Assembly (NCBI RefSeq): GCF_000621125.1
Contig: NZ_JHZC01000006.1
Coordinates: forward strand, 186,001-250,000
Source: Maribacter antarcticus DSM 21422
GTDB taxonomy: Bacteria; Bacteroidota; Bacteroidia; Flavobacteriales; Flavobacteriaceae
Direction of reading: 5' to 3'
DNA length: 64,000 bases
The notes under the pieces were generated by a model that ran no database searches, was not told where the DNA came from, and saw only the letters and a program-made list of their open reading frames with translations. Positions 27,096 to 37,567 of this stretch are shown piece by piece; within the stretch, counting starts at the first letter, position 1, and the number at the start of each line of letters is the position of its first letter. The translations under genes and the position numbers were made by a program.

Positions 27096-28148
27096 TTACT
27101 TCGAATTTTGAATTACAAACGCACTAATATCACTTAAGACATCGTTGACAAACGCTCGCTTTCCAAATAATTCTAATTTAACTAAAAAGCCAATCCCTGG
27201 ATGCATAGCACTAAAGTGTTTACTTTTTAATAAACCGTGTTCTGCTTCTGGATATATTTTTAATTGGTAATTATCAGTATTATTTGTTGAAAAAATACGC
27301 TCATAAGTTTGATGAGATTCTTCAAAGTCAACATTCAAATCCTCTGATCCAAATACGCCAAAAATGGGGCATTGAATATTTTTTAAGTCTTGCTCTGCAT
27401 CACTTAAAATATTTTTTTTAACAAAATAAAATCGATTTTCGCTCATAAAGTCGCAACCCTCTTCTTGTCCATTTTTACATTTTTCTTTCTGGTATGCTAC
27501 ATAGTCGGAATACGTACTCGTAGCATTGAAAATAATAAAATCAATTTCATTTTGTCTTACCCCTGCTTCAATTGCCTCTTTATTAGCACCTTCCAACTCC
27601 ATTCTTGTTCGAGTTAAATAGTTGCTTTGTCGTTTCCAGTTAATCGCACCGGAGACGCTAATGATGAAATCTGGATAATCTGATAAAGTCGCTACTTTTG
27701 GCATTACCCATCCTGCTTGACTAAAGCCTATTAATCCAATAGAAGAAAAATCAAAACGAGGATCTGCTTTCATAAAGTCAATAGCGGCAATCACTTCATT
27801 TGCTCGATCTTCCATAGATTGATTGAGCCATTTTCCGGTACTTTCGCCTATGCCTTTTTTATCCCAAGACATGCTTGCAATGCCTTTTTTTGCTAATTCA
27901 TTCCATATATGTTTGTAATAGCCGTAAGCATCTCGTGGTAGTGCTCCGTCACCATGAACAAAGATGACCAAAGGCGTTTTCTCTCCAAGGCTATACTTTT
28001 TATTGGGTAAATTTACAACTCCTTCAATGGTGTCTGATTGAAATTGAAAATGGATAACTTGACTTTGGTAATTTGTTTTTCCCCACAAAAAAATAGTGGA
28101 AACTAGGAGTAAAATTATAAGGATAATTATTTTTGATATTTTATTCAT
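27096..28148 (-). CDS. Alpha/beta hydrolase (S33-like), membrane-anchored or secreted
   Basis: 350 residues with an N-terminal signal anchor. The fold is shown by LVIFVHGDGALPRDAYG (oxyanion region), a DKKGIGES motif, the nucleophile elbow GFSQAGW (Ser), the acid after VFGSEDLNVDFE, and the catalytic His in EAEHGLLKS. The likely activity is an esterase or peptidase on small periplasmic substrates. It is a single gene with its own terminator. No operator seen. Confidence 0.85.
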   Translation of the reverse strand: MNKISKIIILIILLLVSTIFLWGKTNYQSQVIHFQFQSDTIEGVVNLPNKKYSLGEKTPLVIFVHGDGALPRDAYGYYKHIWNELAKKGIASMSWDKKGIGESTGKWLNQSMEDRANEVIAAIDFMKADPRFDFSSIGLIGFSQAGWVMPKVATLSDYPDFIISVSGAINWKRQSNYLTRTRMELEGANKEAIEAGVRQNEIDFIIFNATSTYSDYVAYQKEKCKNGQEEGCDFMSENRFYFVKKNILSDAEQDLKNIQCPIFGVFGSEDLNVDFEESHQTYERIFSTNNTDNYQLKIYPEAEHGLLKSKHFSAMHPGIGFLVKLELFGKRAFVNDVLSDISAFVIQNSK

Positions 28149-28351
28149 TGTATAAGTTTAAGTAATAAATGCCGCTTTTTAGGAGCACTCATTTAACGTA
28201 CTTTTTTTTGCTTTTGGCTTAAGCTTGGTTTAGTTCTGAATGCGTATTTTGCGAACATTTAAATAAGGATATTAATCTTGTGAAACTCATTTTATGAATG
28301 TTTTAATTTTAGTTATGTACTTATTGCGTTTGCGTTCTGAAATAAATTCAA

Positions 28352-29410
28352 TCAAAAATTAAATCCTAATTCTAACTGAAATCCAAAATTTTTATTGATT
28401 ACTTTCGACGTTTGCCAGCGTTGAAAAATTCCTGCTCCAATTACAATTCCAAAATCTTTCCATGGAATTATTTTCACTCCTTGACTTGCACCAAGACCTA
28501 TTAAAAAGTTGTGGGACTTTTTTTCTTTTAAATCTCTTAAGACTTCCATTCCGATCGGTACATTTACACCGATATCTAAATAAAAACCAGGAGCTATTTT
28601 GAGAAAGCCATTGAACCCGAAACCAAAGGCATACGAATCAACCGAACTATAGCCGCGCTCTTGTAGTATATTTGACTTCGCCCTAGATTGACCGTAGCTT
28701 AGTACAAAAGGAATAATTAAGTCTTTTTCGTGGTCTGAAAACCCTGTGTAGGCAACATTCCAACCTTCATTATATCTATCCGTTAACCTTTTATATGTCA
28801 ACAGATTAAACCACTTACCTAGTGGGGAATAGGCTTCATAAGTAGCAACATCAGGGGTAAGATTAACGTTACCCGTGTTTATGTCTGTATTCGCTTTTTG
28901 TGCAGTAATGAAGCTCCGTAAGCAAGATTCTAATGCTGCTCGGATTCTTTTTTCGTGGGTTTCGTAGATTTCTGTTACATTAGATTCTGGAAAAACCTGA
29001 TCCTCATAATGAGCTACTTTATAAAGTGCTTTTCCACTCTCTGTATAAAAATGAAGCTCAACATAAACCCTCGCTGTTCTCTGATCAATACTTGTTTGTA
29101 CCTGTTCAATTTTTAAATTGTTAATCCTTATGTTTATGGGAGTTTTATCACTTGCTGCAAGTAGTGTAACATCCATAAATTTTTTAATTGTAAGTTCAGT
29201 TCCATCTAAAAAACGTAAGGTCTCTTTATTTCCAAAATCATCTTCTATCACCCCAAGGTGCATTTCTTGACGATTATCAACAACGTTTTCTATATAAAAA
29301 TTCTGATTCTTAATTTCGAATGGAGTCTTTTTTAAAGAAATCGTTGTTTGCGAAAAACAGAAAGAAACACTAAAAAAAACTACTAAAATATTTATTATTA
29401 TTTTCATCAA
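28352..29410 (-). CDS. Secreted two-part protein with C-terminal outer-membrane beta-barrel-like domain
   Basis: 352 residues with a signal peptide ending near CFSQ. Residues about 20-170 form an alpha/beta domain without recognised family (NNLKIEQVQTSIDQRTARVY). The second half is rich in short amphipathic beta-strands with Gly/Phe alternation (YAFGFGFNGFLKIAPGFY, GIVIGAGIFQ) and ends in Phe (LELGFNF), as outer-membrane barrels do. The small gene upstream starts 7 bp before, so they form an operon. Function unknown. Confidence 0.6.
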   Translation of the reverse strand: MMKIIINILVVFFSVSFCFSQTTISLKKTPFEIKNQNFYIENVVDNRQEMHLGVIEDDFGNKETLRFLDGTELTIKKFMDVTLLAASDKTPINIRINNLKIEQVQTSIDQRTARVYVELHFYTESGKALYKVAHYEDQVFPESNVTEIYETHEKRIRAALESCLRSFITAQKANTDINTGNVNLTPDVATYEAYSPLGKWFNLLTYKRLTDRYNEGWNVAYTGFSDHEKDLIIPFVLSYGQSRAKSNILQERGYSSVDSYAFGFGFNGFLKIAPGFYLDIGVNVPIGMEVLRDLKEKKSHNFLIGLGASQGVKIIPWKDFGIVIGAGIFQRWQTSKVINKNFGFQLELGFNF

Positions 29411-29417
29411 TTAAGGA

Positions 29418-29813
29418 TTAAATAGGGTTATTGTAATGTACTTCTACATCACTAATTTCATTAATATCGTACTTTAGTACTAAAGCTCTTTTTGATATTG
29501 ATATGATGTAAGCTTTTATCTTTTCACCATTTTGATCAATCATTAGCACATAAGCACCATTTACATTTAGGATAAAAGTTCCTTTTTCTTCTTTGCCTTC
29601 TGATTTTGAAGTATACGTCATGTCTTCTTTAAAAAGAATATAATCGTCTTTTTCCCTTTTGTTGGGCGGGTAATCCTTACTATCCATTTTATAGGTATCT
29701 AAGAACCAGGTATTGAATAGCATATTTGTTTCACTCTGTTGAATGGATGTTTTGTCCACTATAGACAGTATTAAAAAGTTAGTAATGATAAGCGTCCAGA
29801 TATAAATTTTCAT
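29418..29813 (-). CDS. Small secreted lipocalin-like protein
   Basis: 131 residues from ATG 29813, which starts a signal peptide; the longer frame to 29933 is not supported. The beta-strand pattern NTWFLDTYKMD, DYILFKEDMTYTS, GTFILN and a C-terminal VEVHYNN match those of the protein at 31470, so the two are paralogues of a lipocalin-like DUF family. Exported, role unknown. A Bacteroidota-type -7 box lies 35 bp before the start. Confidence 0.65.
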   Translation of the reverse strand: MKIYIWTLIITNFLILSIVDKTSIQQSETNMLFNTWFLDTYKMDSKDYPPNKREKDDYILFKEDMTYTSKSEGKEEKGTFILNVNGAYVLMIDQNGEKIKAYIISISKRALVLKYDINEISDVEVHYNNPI

Positions 29814-29847
29814 TGGTATTGTTTTTATTTGTTTATCAATTATGGGG

Positions 29848-29855
29848 CAAAGATA
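29848..29855 (-). promoter_or_regulatory. Candidate -7 promoter box (TATCTTTG)
   Basis: Perfect match to the Bacteroidota TAnnTTTG -7 consensus on the minus strand, upstream of the lipocalin-like/barrel operon. A convincing -33 TTG at the usual distance is not evident. Confidence 0.4.
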
Positions 29856-29933
29856 TTTTGCAATAAAGAATAAAGTGATTCTCCCTATAATGTGAGACAA
29901 AAAAAAGTGTCTTCCTTTATCGGGAACACACAT

Positions 29934-30384
29934 TTAATACTATTAAAATATTTGTATACAAGTAGTTAAGTAAGTAAAAAAAAAGCCTATTTAATATACC
30001 TGAAAAACAATTAATCATGCATACCCGTGTTCTTTATACCATCCGAAATTATCGTGATAACTGTTTTTCTTGTAAAAAGTTAGGAGGTAAAACGTAACAA
30101 AAGAATGCTACATATTTCAAATTTATAGTTTCTGATATTTTAATAGATGAAACAAACCTGCTCAAAATTTAGCATCTAAAGGAATCATTAATGGTGAATA
30201 GCGTTTGACCATTGAAAAATAAGGAATAAAGCCACCTGAAAAAAACCTCATTATACGCTCGGAACAAAATGAGTTTTATAGGTTCAGCCACTTAGTATCA
30301 AGCAAAATACGAACACAACAACGGAAGATGAGCACGTGCACTTTTTCAGGTCGAAAAAAAAGCGTTAGCAGTTTGCATTGGATT
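29934..30384. other. Gene-free interval, nothing recognised
   Basis: About 450 bp between the lipocalin-like gene and the DUF418 gene. No reading frame, element terminus or strong hairpin was recognised; it carries the 5' region of the 29813 gene at one side and the 3' region of the 30385 gene at the other. Confidence 0.4.
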
Positions 30385-31470
30385 TCATCCTGTAATTTTT
30401 CGCATGATATTCTCCAGAGGGCCTTTTTTAAATTTCATACACCATATATGAGAAAAAAATATAATTATAACGCTAAAAAAAATAGCATAAACTACGGTAA
30501 ATTCAATAGAAAATGCCCCCTCTAACTTATTAAAAAACAATTTAATAGCAAGCATTCCGATGATAATGTGAAAGAAGTAATTACTTAATGAAAGCTGTCC
30601 TGTGCTTACCATCTGCTTTATAAAAAGAGTATGCGATAATTTAGTACTAATGTATATAGAAATTGAAATAATAAAAACAGCTAAACTAGAAGCTGTAATC
30701 ATATAAAAAAACGATGGTGGCATTGGTGTTGTCCCTAAAAGATATGTAACGTCTGACACCTCATTTGGCGATAATTGACTTAGGGTGCCAATTAAAAATA
30801 TTGAAATACTTTTAAAAACAACAAAAAGTATTAGAGAAAATAGGGTTACGCGATGTCTTATCTTCGCATCATTAAAATTTATCCTTCCAATCCAAATTCC
30901 TGTTAGAAGAAAAGCAATCCAAGGGAAAACCGGATGAAAGCCGTTCAGAAAAGAATTGCGGAAAAATCCGTTTACGGTAAAGAAATCTGCGTATTCTAAA
31001 GTATTCCAATCCCAACCTGCATCATAATTAAAGAATAACATAGAAACCGAATAAGCTATTATTAACAAAAAACTTAATGATAGTAGCCATTTGCGGGAGA
31101 CGGACAAAAACAAAACTCCTATTGGTAAATACAGACCATAATAATGTAAAATATCAGCAGGCCAAATAGAATAATAGCTCAAACCTACAACGAAAAGGAA
31201 TGCAGCTCTTTTTAGTAGGATTATTTTTACTTTTTTTATTTCGCCCACACCGTTTTTAGCTTTTGCTTTTCGATACATTAAAGTCATACCAACACCCGCA
31301 AGAACCACGAAAAGAGCCGCTGCTTTACCCGATACTAATTCTACCAACTGGTACAAATATGCATCAGTTTCTGCGACCATTACGGTCTTGAAATTCACGA
31401 ATATCATTCCAATGATAGCAAGACCTCTTGCAAAATCATAGCCTAAAATGCGATGCGTTTCTCCTGTCAT
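30385..31470 (-). CDS. DUF418-family multi-spanning membrane protein
   Basis: 361 residues with about ten membrane helices. The N-terminal RILGYDFARGLAIIGMIFVNF is the hallmark of the DUF1624/DUF418 acyltransferase-like superfamily, and the C-terminal WCMKFKKGPLENIMRKITG is the DUF418 signature. Function in the membrane is unknown; relatives are suspected acyl-transfer or export proteins. The start overlaps the stop of the lipocalin-like gene (TAATG). Confidence 0.82.
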   Translation of the reverse strand: MTGETHRILGYDFARGLAIIGMIFVNFKTVMVAETDAYLYQLVELVSGKAAALFVVLAGVGMTLMYRKAKAKNGVGEIKKVKIILLKRAAFLFVVGLSYYSIWPADILHYYGLYLPIGVLFLSVSRKWLLSLSFLLIIAYSVSMLFFNYDAGWDWNTLEYADFFTVNGFFRNSFLNGFHPVFPWIAFLLTGIWIGRINFNDAKIRHRVTLFSLILFVVFKSISIFLIGTLSQLSPNEVSDVTYLLGTTPMPPSFFYMITASSLAVFIISISIYISTKLSHTLFIKQMVSTGQLSLSNYFFHIIIGMLAIKLFFNKLEGAFSIEFTVVYAIFFSVIIIFFSHIWCMKFKKGPLENIMRKITG

Positions 31471-31853
31471 TATTTTATTGTTGTATAATGAATGTCCACG
31501 CCGTCCATTTCTTTAATGTCAATATTCAAGACCATCTTACTAATTGATAGCGTATCAATAGTAATTTTTATGCCATCTCTTTTATTGTTAAACAAAGTAA
31601 AATGGTTTTTCTCAGTATTGAAAGTCCATTTTCCTGATGTTTTTATCCCCTCATCCACACTCACATAAGTCATATCGCTTTTTAGCAAAAGATAATCGTT
31701 CTGTTCTTTTTCATCAGGTTCGTAAGCCACCCACATAACTTCATATTTTTCCAGATACCACTTTTTACAAAGTGTTTCTTTGTTTACAGTTTGTGAAAAC
31801 CCACTGATATTTAAAAAGATAAGGAGTACAGGTGTTAATAGTATTTTCTTCAT
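31470..31853 (-). CDS. Small secreted lipocalin-like protein, paralogue of 29418
   Basis: 127 residues with a signal peptide (ISGFSQ). The strands CKKWYLEKYEVM, DYLLLKSDMTYVS, GKWTFN and VDIHYTT align with the protein at 29418-29813. Translationally coupled to the DUF418 gene downstream. The presence of two paralogues close together suggests local duplication. Confidence 0.65.
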   Translation of the reverse strand: MKKILLTPVLLIFLNISGFSQTVNKETLCKKWYLEKYEVMWVAYEPDEKEQNDYLLLKSDMTYVSVDEGIKTSGKWTFNTEKNHFTLFNNKRDGIKITIDTLSISKMVLNIDIKEMDGVDIHYTTIK

Positions 31854-31897
31854 GGTATACGATTTATAAAAGATTTGAATGGATTACCTCAATACGT

Positions 31898-34800
31898 CTA
31901 TTTCTTAATTAGAACGGTAAATAAAACAGGGATGACCACCAATGTTAAAATTGTTGCTACAATTAGACCAAACATAAGTGCTACTGCTAAAGGAACAAAC
32001 ATTTCGTTGCCCGATAACGAAAGTGGAATAAGCGCCATTACAGTAGTTGCTGTTGTGACCATAATTGGAATAAATCGTTGATTGGATGAATCTCTACTCG
32101 CTTCAATAATACTCATTCCTTGATCCTTGGCTCTGTTAATAAATGTAATGAGCAATATGGCATCGTTTACAACAATACCTATTAAACTAGCAATTCCTAA
32201 AATTGCGGTAAACGAAAATGGCTGACCAGTAACAAGCAAACCTGCAATTGAACCAATAAATGCCAATGGCAAAGTGAGTAGTATGACAAAAGGTTGTGCA
32301 AATGAATTAAATTCAATCATTAAAATAATATAGACAAGGAATATTGCAGCAAGTGCAGCAAAGCCCATATTTCCAGAATCTTTTTTCGATGCTTCCCGCT
32401 CTCCATTGAAGGTAATATCCGTTCCGGTTGTATCTAGTTTTGGTAATATTTCAAACTCAATTTTATCAGCAATTTCGCTAGGACTATAGCCCTCTTTTGC
32501 ATCGCAAAACACGCTTATGTTTCGTTCCTTATTATGATGCCTAATTACAGGATATTTCTTCTCAATTTTGATATCTGCTATTTGTTTTAATAAGATTTTT
32601 TGTTGCGTTTGTGACGAGACAATTCCCAAATTCTCAAGCTCGGAAATAGAAGATATATTACCCGAGATGTTGACAGGGAATTCGTTTCCATTTTTCCTGT
32701 ATTTTGTTAGCTCGCTCCCCATAAGCGCCAAATTAATCTGCTTTTGAATATCGTATTGGTTTAAACCTAACGACGCTGCTAAATTGAAATCAATATCGGC
32801 TACATATTCATATTTTGCATTACTTATGCTCGTCCCAATTTTATAGGCTCCTTCAAGATTTCGAAGTGTGTCTCTTATCATTTTTGCAACTTCAATATTT
32901 CTAGCAATATTATCGCTCGAGATATCGAGTAGCACCGCGCCACCACCCGAACCCGACAAGCTTAATAAGCGGGTTTGAACAGAAGCTCCTATAATTTTTT
33001 CGTTAAATTGATTTTGTAAATATGCTGCCAGTTCTTTTTTATTGCTAAAATTTTCGCTCTTATCCATATCAAAATCAACCTTAATTTGTGCATATTCCAA
33101 CGATTGCACATTTACTTCCATCAGTTGATAAAAACGTGGTAATGGTTTACCAATAGATGACGTAAATGATTTTGTTTCGGGTTGTTGTTGTAAAATATGC
33201 TCTATTTTTTCAACAATATTTTCTGTGTTTTCAAGACTGAAACTTTCGCCAGAAATATCAATATAAAGCGTTTGCTTATCTGCTGGCGGGAAATATTCCT
33301 CATTAAGAAACCGTACGGATATAAAAGCGAGTATTAATACGACAAAACTAATAGTAAGTGTCGCCTTTTTATAGGTCAAAGCTTTGTCCAAGAAATTAAT
33401 AAAGAACATTCGTAAATAATTTTTTCTTGCTTTTTTCTCTTTTGACTTTCGTGCAAATAATACGGTTAAGGCTGGTATTACCAGCATAGACACAAAATAG
33501 GATGCAATTAAGGAAATAATTACAATTTTTGGTATGGCACCCAACAAATCGCCAGCAGCACCAGGTAAAAATAATAAGGGCGAAAAAGCTGCAATAGTCG
33601 TTAATGTTGCCGAAAGTATTGGTTTTGCAGTTTCTTCTGCACCCAGATATGCAGCTTGTAATTTATCTTTTCCTTTATTGAGGTGTTCTTGTACTGCTTC
33701 TACCACAACAATGGCGTTATCTACAAGCAAACCCAAAGCAATAATTAAAGCCGTTGTAGATATTTGATGAACCTTTAAATCGAAAACCCACATGGCGACA
33801 AAACTGATAAGTATTGAAAGCGGAATAGCCACCGAAACAATAATTGCATTTCTCAAACCCAAAGCAATAAAAACCACAATCATTACAAAAGCAATACCTT
33901 GCAAAAGATTCATCATAAAATCAGAAATTGATTTATCGATGCTTTCTGGCTCAAAAGATATTTCATCAATAATTAAATCATCAGGGAAATCTTGTTTTGT
34001 GCTTTCAATTCGTTGTCGCACATCCTTACCTATAGGAATAATATTCTTTCCAGATTTAAAGAAACCTGCCAGCAACACTGCATTTTTTCCATTTTGTTTC
34101 GTTTTATATTTTACATCTTTACTTTCTAATATTTGTACAGTAGCTAGGTCTTTAAGTCTGAGAGAACTGCCGTTTTCTGTAGACGTATAGAGTATTGTAT
34201 TTTCAATATCCTTTACAATTCCGAATGGGCTAGTAATATTCACGTTTATCTGGCCATTTTCGGCTTTAATTGCTCCAGCTGGAAAGGTGACATTCTGAGC
34301 TTTTATTATATCTGCTACATTTTCAATCGAAATTGGATATTTCTGAAGTTGAGCAATATCAATCTTAATTTCAATTTCTTGTGGAATTTTCCCAATCAGT
34401 TCAAAACGGGTAACGCCATCAACTTTGGAAAGTTGCTTCTGAAAAACTTCAGCATAGGCCGATAATTGTTCATAATTGTAGTTTTCGCCGGAAAAACTGA
34501 TTATCATTCCAGCAGTTTCAATCAGTTTTGTGTCTATGTACGGCTTATATGCATCTTTCGGAATACTATTATCAATATCATTAATAACTCTTCTGAGTTC
34601 TTGCCATGATTTTTCTACCTCAGCGTCATTTGTTAAGGATACAACAACAATAGAAGCACTATTAAACGAATAACTCTCTACTTTATCAAAACCTGAAATC
34701 TCATTAACAGCATTTTCAATTGGATTCGTAATAAGTTGCTCAATATCTGTTAGTGATGCACCAGGATAAATGGTAGTAATCATTGCAACAGGCACAGCAA

Positions 34801-34945
34801 TATCTGGGTTTTCTTGTTTTGGTAAAAGGTTGTAAAAATAGAAGCCAACAATGGCAACAGCAATTGCGATAAACAAGGTAATCTTGCTCTGTTTTATTGG
34901 AGCTGATAGAAACGATGTTTTTAAATTTTGATTTATTTTATTCAT
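31898..34945 (-). CDS. RND efflux pump inner-membrane permease (AcrB/HAE1-like)
   Basis: 1015 residues, full length for the family. Twelve membrane helices in the 1+5 / 1+5 pattern with two large periplasmic loops; the proton-relay region LIIALGLLVDNAIVVVEAV in helix 4 carries the conserved Asp, and GIVVNDAILLITFINRA lies in the second half. The membrane-fusion gene ends 5 bp upstream, and a TolC-like gene precedes it, completing a tripartite export system. Substrates unknown. Confidence 0.93.
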   Translation of the reverse strand: MNKINQNLKTSFLSAPIKQSKITLFIAIAVAIVGFYFYNLLPKQENPDIAVPVAMITTIYPGASLTDIEQLITNPIENAVNEISGFDKVESYSFNSASIVVVSLTNDAEVEKSWQELRRVINDIDNSIPKDAYKPYIDTKLIETAGMIISFSGENYNYEQLSAYAEVFQKQLSKVDGVTRFELIGKIPQEIEIKIDIAQLQKYPISIENVADIIKAQNVTFPAGAIKAENGQINVNITSPFGIVKDIENTILYTSTENGSSLRLKDLATVQILESKDVKYKTKQNGKNAVLLAGFFKSGKNIIPIGKDVRQRIESTKQDFPDDLIIDEISFEPESIDKSISDFMMNLLQGIAFVMIVVFIALGLRNAIIVSVAIPLSILISFVAMWVFDLKVHQISTTALIIALGLLVDNAIVVVEAVQEHLNKGKDKLQAAYLGAEETAKPILSATLTTIAAFSPLLFLPGAAGDLLGAIPKIVIISLIASYFVSMLVIPALTVLFARKSKEKKARKNYLRMFFINFLDKALTYKKATLTISFVVLILAFISVRFLNEEYFPPADKQTLYIDISGESFSLENTENIVEKIEHILQQQPETKSFTSSIGKPLPRFYQLMEVNVQSLEYAQIKVDFDMDKSENFSNKKELAAYLQNQFNEKIIGASVQTRLLSLSGSGGGAVLLDISSDNIARNIEVAKMIRDTLRNLEGAYKIGTSISNAKYEYVADIDFNLAASLGLNQYDIQKQINLALMGSELTKYRKNGNEFPVNISGNISSISELENLGIVSSQTQQKILLKQIADIKIEKKYPVIRHHNKERNISVFCDAKEGYSPSEIADKIEFEILPKLDTTGTDITFNGEREASKKDSGNMGFAALAAIFLVYIILMIEFNSFAQPFVILLTLPLAFIGSIAGLLVTGQPFSFTAILGIASLIGIVVNDAILLITFINRAKDQGMSIIEASRDSSNQRFIPIMVTTATTVMALIPLSLSGNEMFVPLAVALMFGLIVATILTLVVIPVLFTVLIKK

Positions 34946-34950
34946 GATTT

Positions 34951-36012
34951 CTATTTAACAATTTTTACTTTATAACCCTCTTTAATACTTGCCGCACCCT
35001 TAGTAATTAACGTATCGTTTTCTTTAAGGCCAGAAACCCGAACTTCTTCGCCCGAAAAATCAATAATTCGAACTACTTTTTTTCTTAATCTGTTGTTCTC
35101 TGACAGATTAACAAAGTCTTGCCCATTGTTTGAAATATATTTTATTGGTATCCAAATTCCTTGAAGCGTGTCGGTTTCAAAATATATTTTTGTGGTAAGC
35201 CCTATACTTGCTTTTATGGAACTATTATTTGAGAAATCAATTTTAACAGTATGTCTGAAAGTCTGAAAATCGGGAAGTGTAGCTATATAATTTACCTGGC
35301 CATTTACTTTTTTATTTTTAATTTCAACGATCGCTTTTGTGCCTTTTTTAACTATCTCCAAGTCTTTTTGCGACAATGCCGTTTCTGCAAATAATCCTTT
35401 GCCTTGAATAATTATTGTTTCTGCTCCTGCATCAATAAGTTCTCCAACTTTTGGTAAAATATCAGAAACAATTCCGTTGGATTGAGCAATAAGTGTAGCT
35501 TGTTTAAAATCTTCATTTTTTGCATCGCTGTTGATTTTACTTTGTTCCCAATCTTTATATTTTAGATCACGATCCAATTTTTCTTTTTCTATATCTGTTC
35601 CCGATACCCCTCCTAATTTAAATACTTTATCAAGGTTTTGACAATATTTTTCTGCTTCTAAATAGGCACTTTCGGCTTGTTTTTCTTGGTTCTTAGCTAC
35701 ATTTAATGCTAAACCGAAACCTTTTGTTTCTAATTGCATCAATTTAGTGCCTTTTTTTACAAACTGATTTTTACTAACAAAAATTGATTTTACTCTCCCG
35801 GGTGTCAGAAAGCTGTAGTTAATTATTTTAGAGCTTACTAATCCAAAATATTCAATCTGACGAACTCTTTCTTTGGTTTTTAGAATTTCAATTTCAACAG
35901 GAAATTCTAGTTCTGCTATCTGTTCTTCTTTTACATCACTGCAAGAAGATATTATAAAAATCGCCAGTAAAAATACTGCGGAATTAGAGGTTTTTAAACT
36001 AAATATTTTCAT
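34951..36012 (-). CDS. RND periplasmic adaptor (HlyD/AcrA family), lipoprotein
   Basis: 353 residues with a lipoprotein signal (IFIISSCSDV). The order is barrel-sandwich half (VKSIFVSKNQFVKKGTKL), a coiled-coil hairpin rich in K/E/Q, second lipoyl half (ATLIAQSNGIVSDILPKVG), beta-barrel and membrane-proximal domains. It links the outer-membrane channel to the permease, both encoded next to it with 5-10 bp gaps. Confidence 0.92.
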   Translation of the reverse strand: MKIFSLKTSNSAVFLLAIFIISSCSDVKEEQIAELEFPVEIEILKTKERVRQIEYFGLVSSKIINYSFLTPGRVKSIFVSKNQFVKKGTKLMQLETKGFGLALNVAKNQEKQAESAYLEAEKYCQNLDKVFKLGGVSGTDIEKEKLDRDLKYKDWEQSKINSDAKNEDFKQATLIAQSNGIVSDILPKVGELIDAGAETIIIQGKGLFAETALSQKDLEIVKKGTKAIVEIKNKKVNGQVNYIATLPDFQTFRHTVKIDFSNNSSIKASIGLTTKIYFETDTLQGIWIPIKYISNNGQDFVNLSENNRLRKKVVRIIDFSGEEVRVSGLKENDTLITKGAASIKEGYKVKIVK

Positions 36013-36022
36013 CTTTTATTTT

Positions 36023-37390
36023 TTAGTAGTTTGCAATTGCGTTGTTAAAATCAATCTGTGTACACTTAAAATTATAAATGCTGTTGTATAAATTTATTTC
36101 AGCTCTGTTATAATCGTCACTTATATTTCTTAAATCGATTTGTGATATTAAACCGTTTTTTGCCGTTTCAACAGCAATTTCATAAGCTTTCTTTGCTGTT
36201 TCTCCTGTAGATGTAGCCACCTGTATCGTTTTGTATTCCTCTGATAATTTCAATTCTAGATTTTGAATTTCAATTGTCATACTCAATTTGGCTTCTTGTT
36301 TTTCAAGTGAAGTAATATTAGATAATATCTTTGCCTTACTTAATTGAGATTTTCTAAAACCACCCGAAAAGATTGGAACAGTCAATGTTACAGCTGTATA
36401 TATAATTTTATTCTGATTATCTTGAAAGGACAATTCATCTGAACTACTAAAATAACTGTAACCTGCTCTAAAGTCTAATGTTGGATAATACGCTGCTCGC
36501 TTATTTTTTATATCTAATTCTTGCAAATAATTATTGGCTTCGAATAATTGGTAGTCAATCCTATTGCTAATTACATCATCTGAATTTACTGTAGCATCTT
36601 TTAATTCATATGCTGCTAAATCGTAGTCTATTACAATGCTATCTGTTGGATTTATTCCTGCAATTAATTTTAAATTCCCTAAAAGCATTAAATAATTTCT
36701 TTTTGCTTTTAGAGAATTTGGTAATTCTTCTTCCCAGCGTATTTTTGCCTGCAACAAATCTAATTCAGATAATAATTTATTATCAAATTTATTTTTAGAC
36801 GCTACATAGTTTTCTTTTGCATGTAACTCCGATACCTGACTAACTTGATATACATTTTTAATTAAAACAGTTTGTAAGAATGCTTTTTCAGCTTCAGCAA
36901 TTATCTTAATTATCTGGTCTTCGTTTTGCAATTTTCCAATGTTAGAAAACTGTCGTGCTGATTTTAAATTATAAATATTTGTAAGGCTAAATAAGTTTTG
37001 TTCTAACAAAATATTAGCTTGAAACTCGTTATCAAAATTTATTTTGAATCTTTGCATTATTTGAGGAACTTCACCCGTAACAGGGTCAATCTTTCCAAAG
37101 TCCGGAGCCTCAAAAAAGGTGAATTGGTCGTTTAAATTACGTTTTACTTCAGTTTGTCCATTTATTTGTGGCAATAATGCCGACATAGCTTCCTTAATTG
37201 TTAGGTCTGCTATTCGACTCTCATTTTTAGAGATTTTTATTTGCAGATTATTTTCACGAACTGTATTCACAAATGTTTCCAAATTGTAAATAGTTACATT
37301 GCTTTGCGAAAAAGAAAACTGTGAAATAAAACTTATCGTCATAATTAATAAGCTTTTAATAAGGGTTTTTTGAATACTAAATAATTTCAT
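36023..37390 (-). CDS. TolC-family outer-membrane efflux channel
   Basis: 455 residues with signal peptide (FSFSQSN). Two repeated halves of long alpha-helices (OEP domains), with the strand segments TLDFRAGYSYF and IYTAVTLTVPIFSGG, the latter a family hallmark. First gene of the efflux operon, followed by adaptor and permease. Confidence 0.92.
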   Translation of the reverse strand: MKLFSIQKTLIKSLLIMTISFISQFSFSQSNVTIYNLETFVNTVRENNLQIKISKNESRIADLTIKEAMSALLPQINGQTEVKRNLNDQFTFFEAPDFGKIDPVTGEVPQIMQRFKINFDNEFQANILLEQNLFSLTNIYNLKSARQFSNIGKLQNEDQIIKIIAEAEKAFLQTVLIKNVYQVSQVSELHAKENYVASKNKFDNKLLSELDLLQAKIRWEEELPNSLKAKRNYLMLLGNLKLIAGINPTDSIVIDYDLAAYELKDATVNSDDVISNRIDYQLFEANNYLQELDIKNKRAAYYPTLDFRAGYSYFSSSDELSFQDNQNKIIYTAVTLTVPIFSGGFRKSQLSKAKILSNITSLEKQEAKLSMTIEIQNLELKLSEEYKTIQVATSTGETAKKAYEIAVETAKNGLISQIDLRNISDDYNRAEINLYNSIYNFKCTQIDFNNAIANY

Positions 37391-37419
37391 TTGCTCACAT
37401 TGTTAAGTTTAAAACAATG

Positions 37420-37427
37420 CAAAGGTG
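37420..37427 (-). promoter_or_regulatory. Candidate -7 box for the efflux operon
   Basis: CACCTTTG on the minus strand differs by one base from TAnnTTTG and is followed by GCATTG, 30 bp before the TolC-like start codon. It is the best promoter candidate in the 177-bp gap after the regulator gene. Confidence 0.35.
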
Positions 37428-37567
37428 CGATGCAAAAAAGCGTAATAAAATTTAAAGGGTCTAAGGCTAAAATACAGGGGTAAGAAAGTAATCTTTGGGG
37501 TATTTAGTTATTCACCCCATTACTTGGGATAAAAAGCCACTTATACCATTAATTGATATTCAGGTAG

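Noticed and set aside
30328..30525. 65-codon plus-strand frame
   Set aside because: Overlaps the C-terminal end of the well-supported DUF418 gene on the opposite strand and has no recognisable features.
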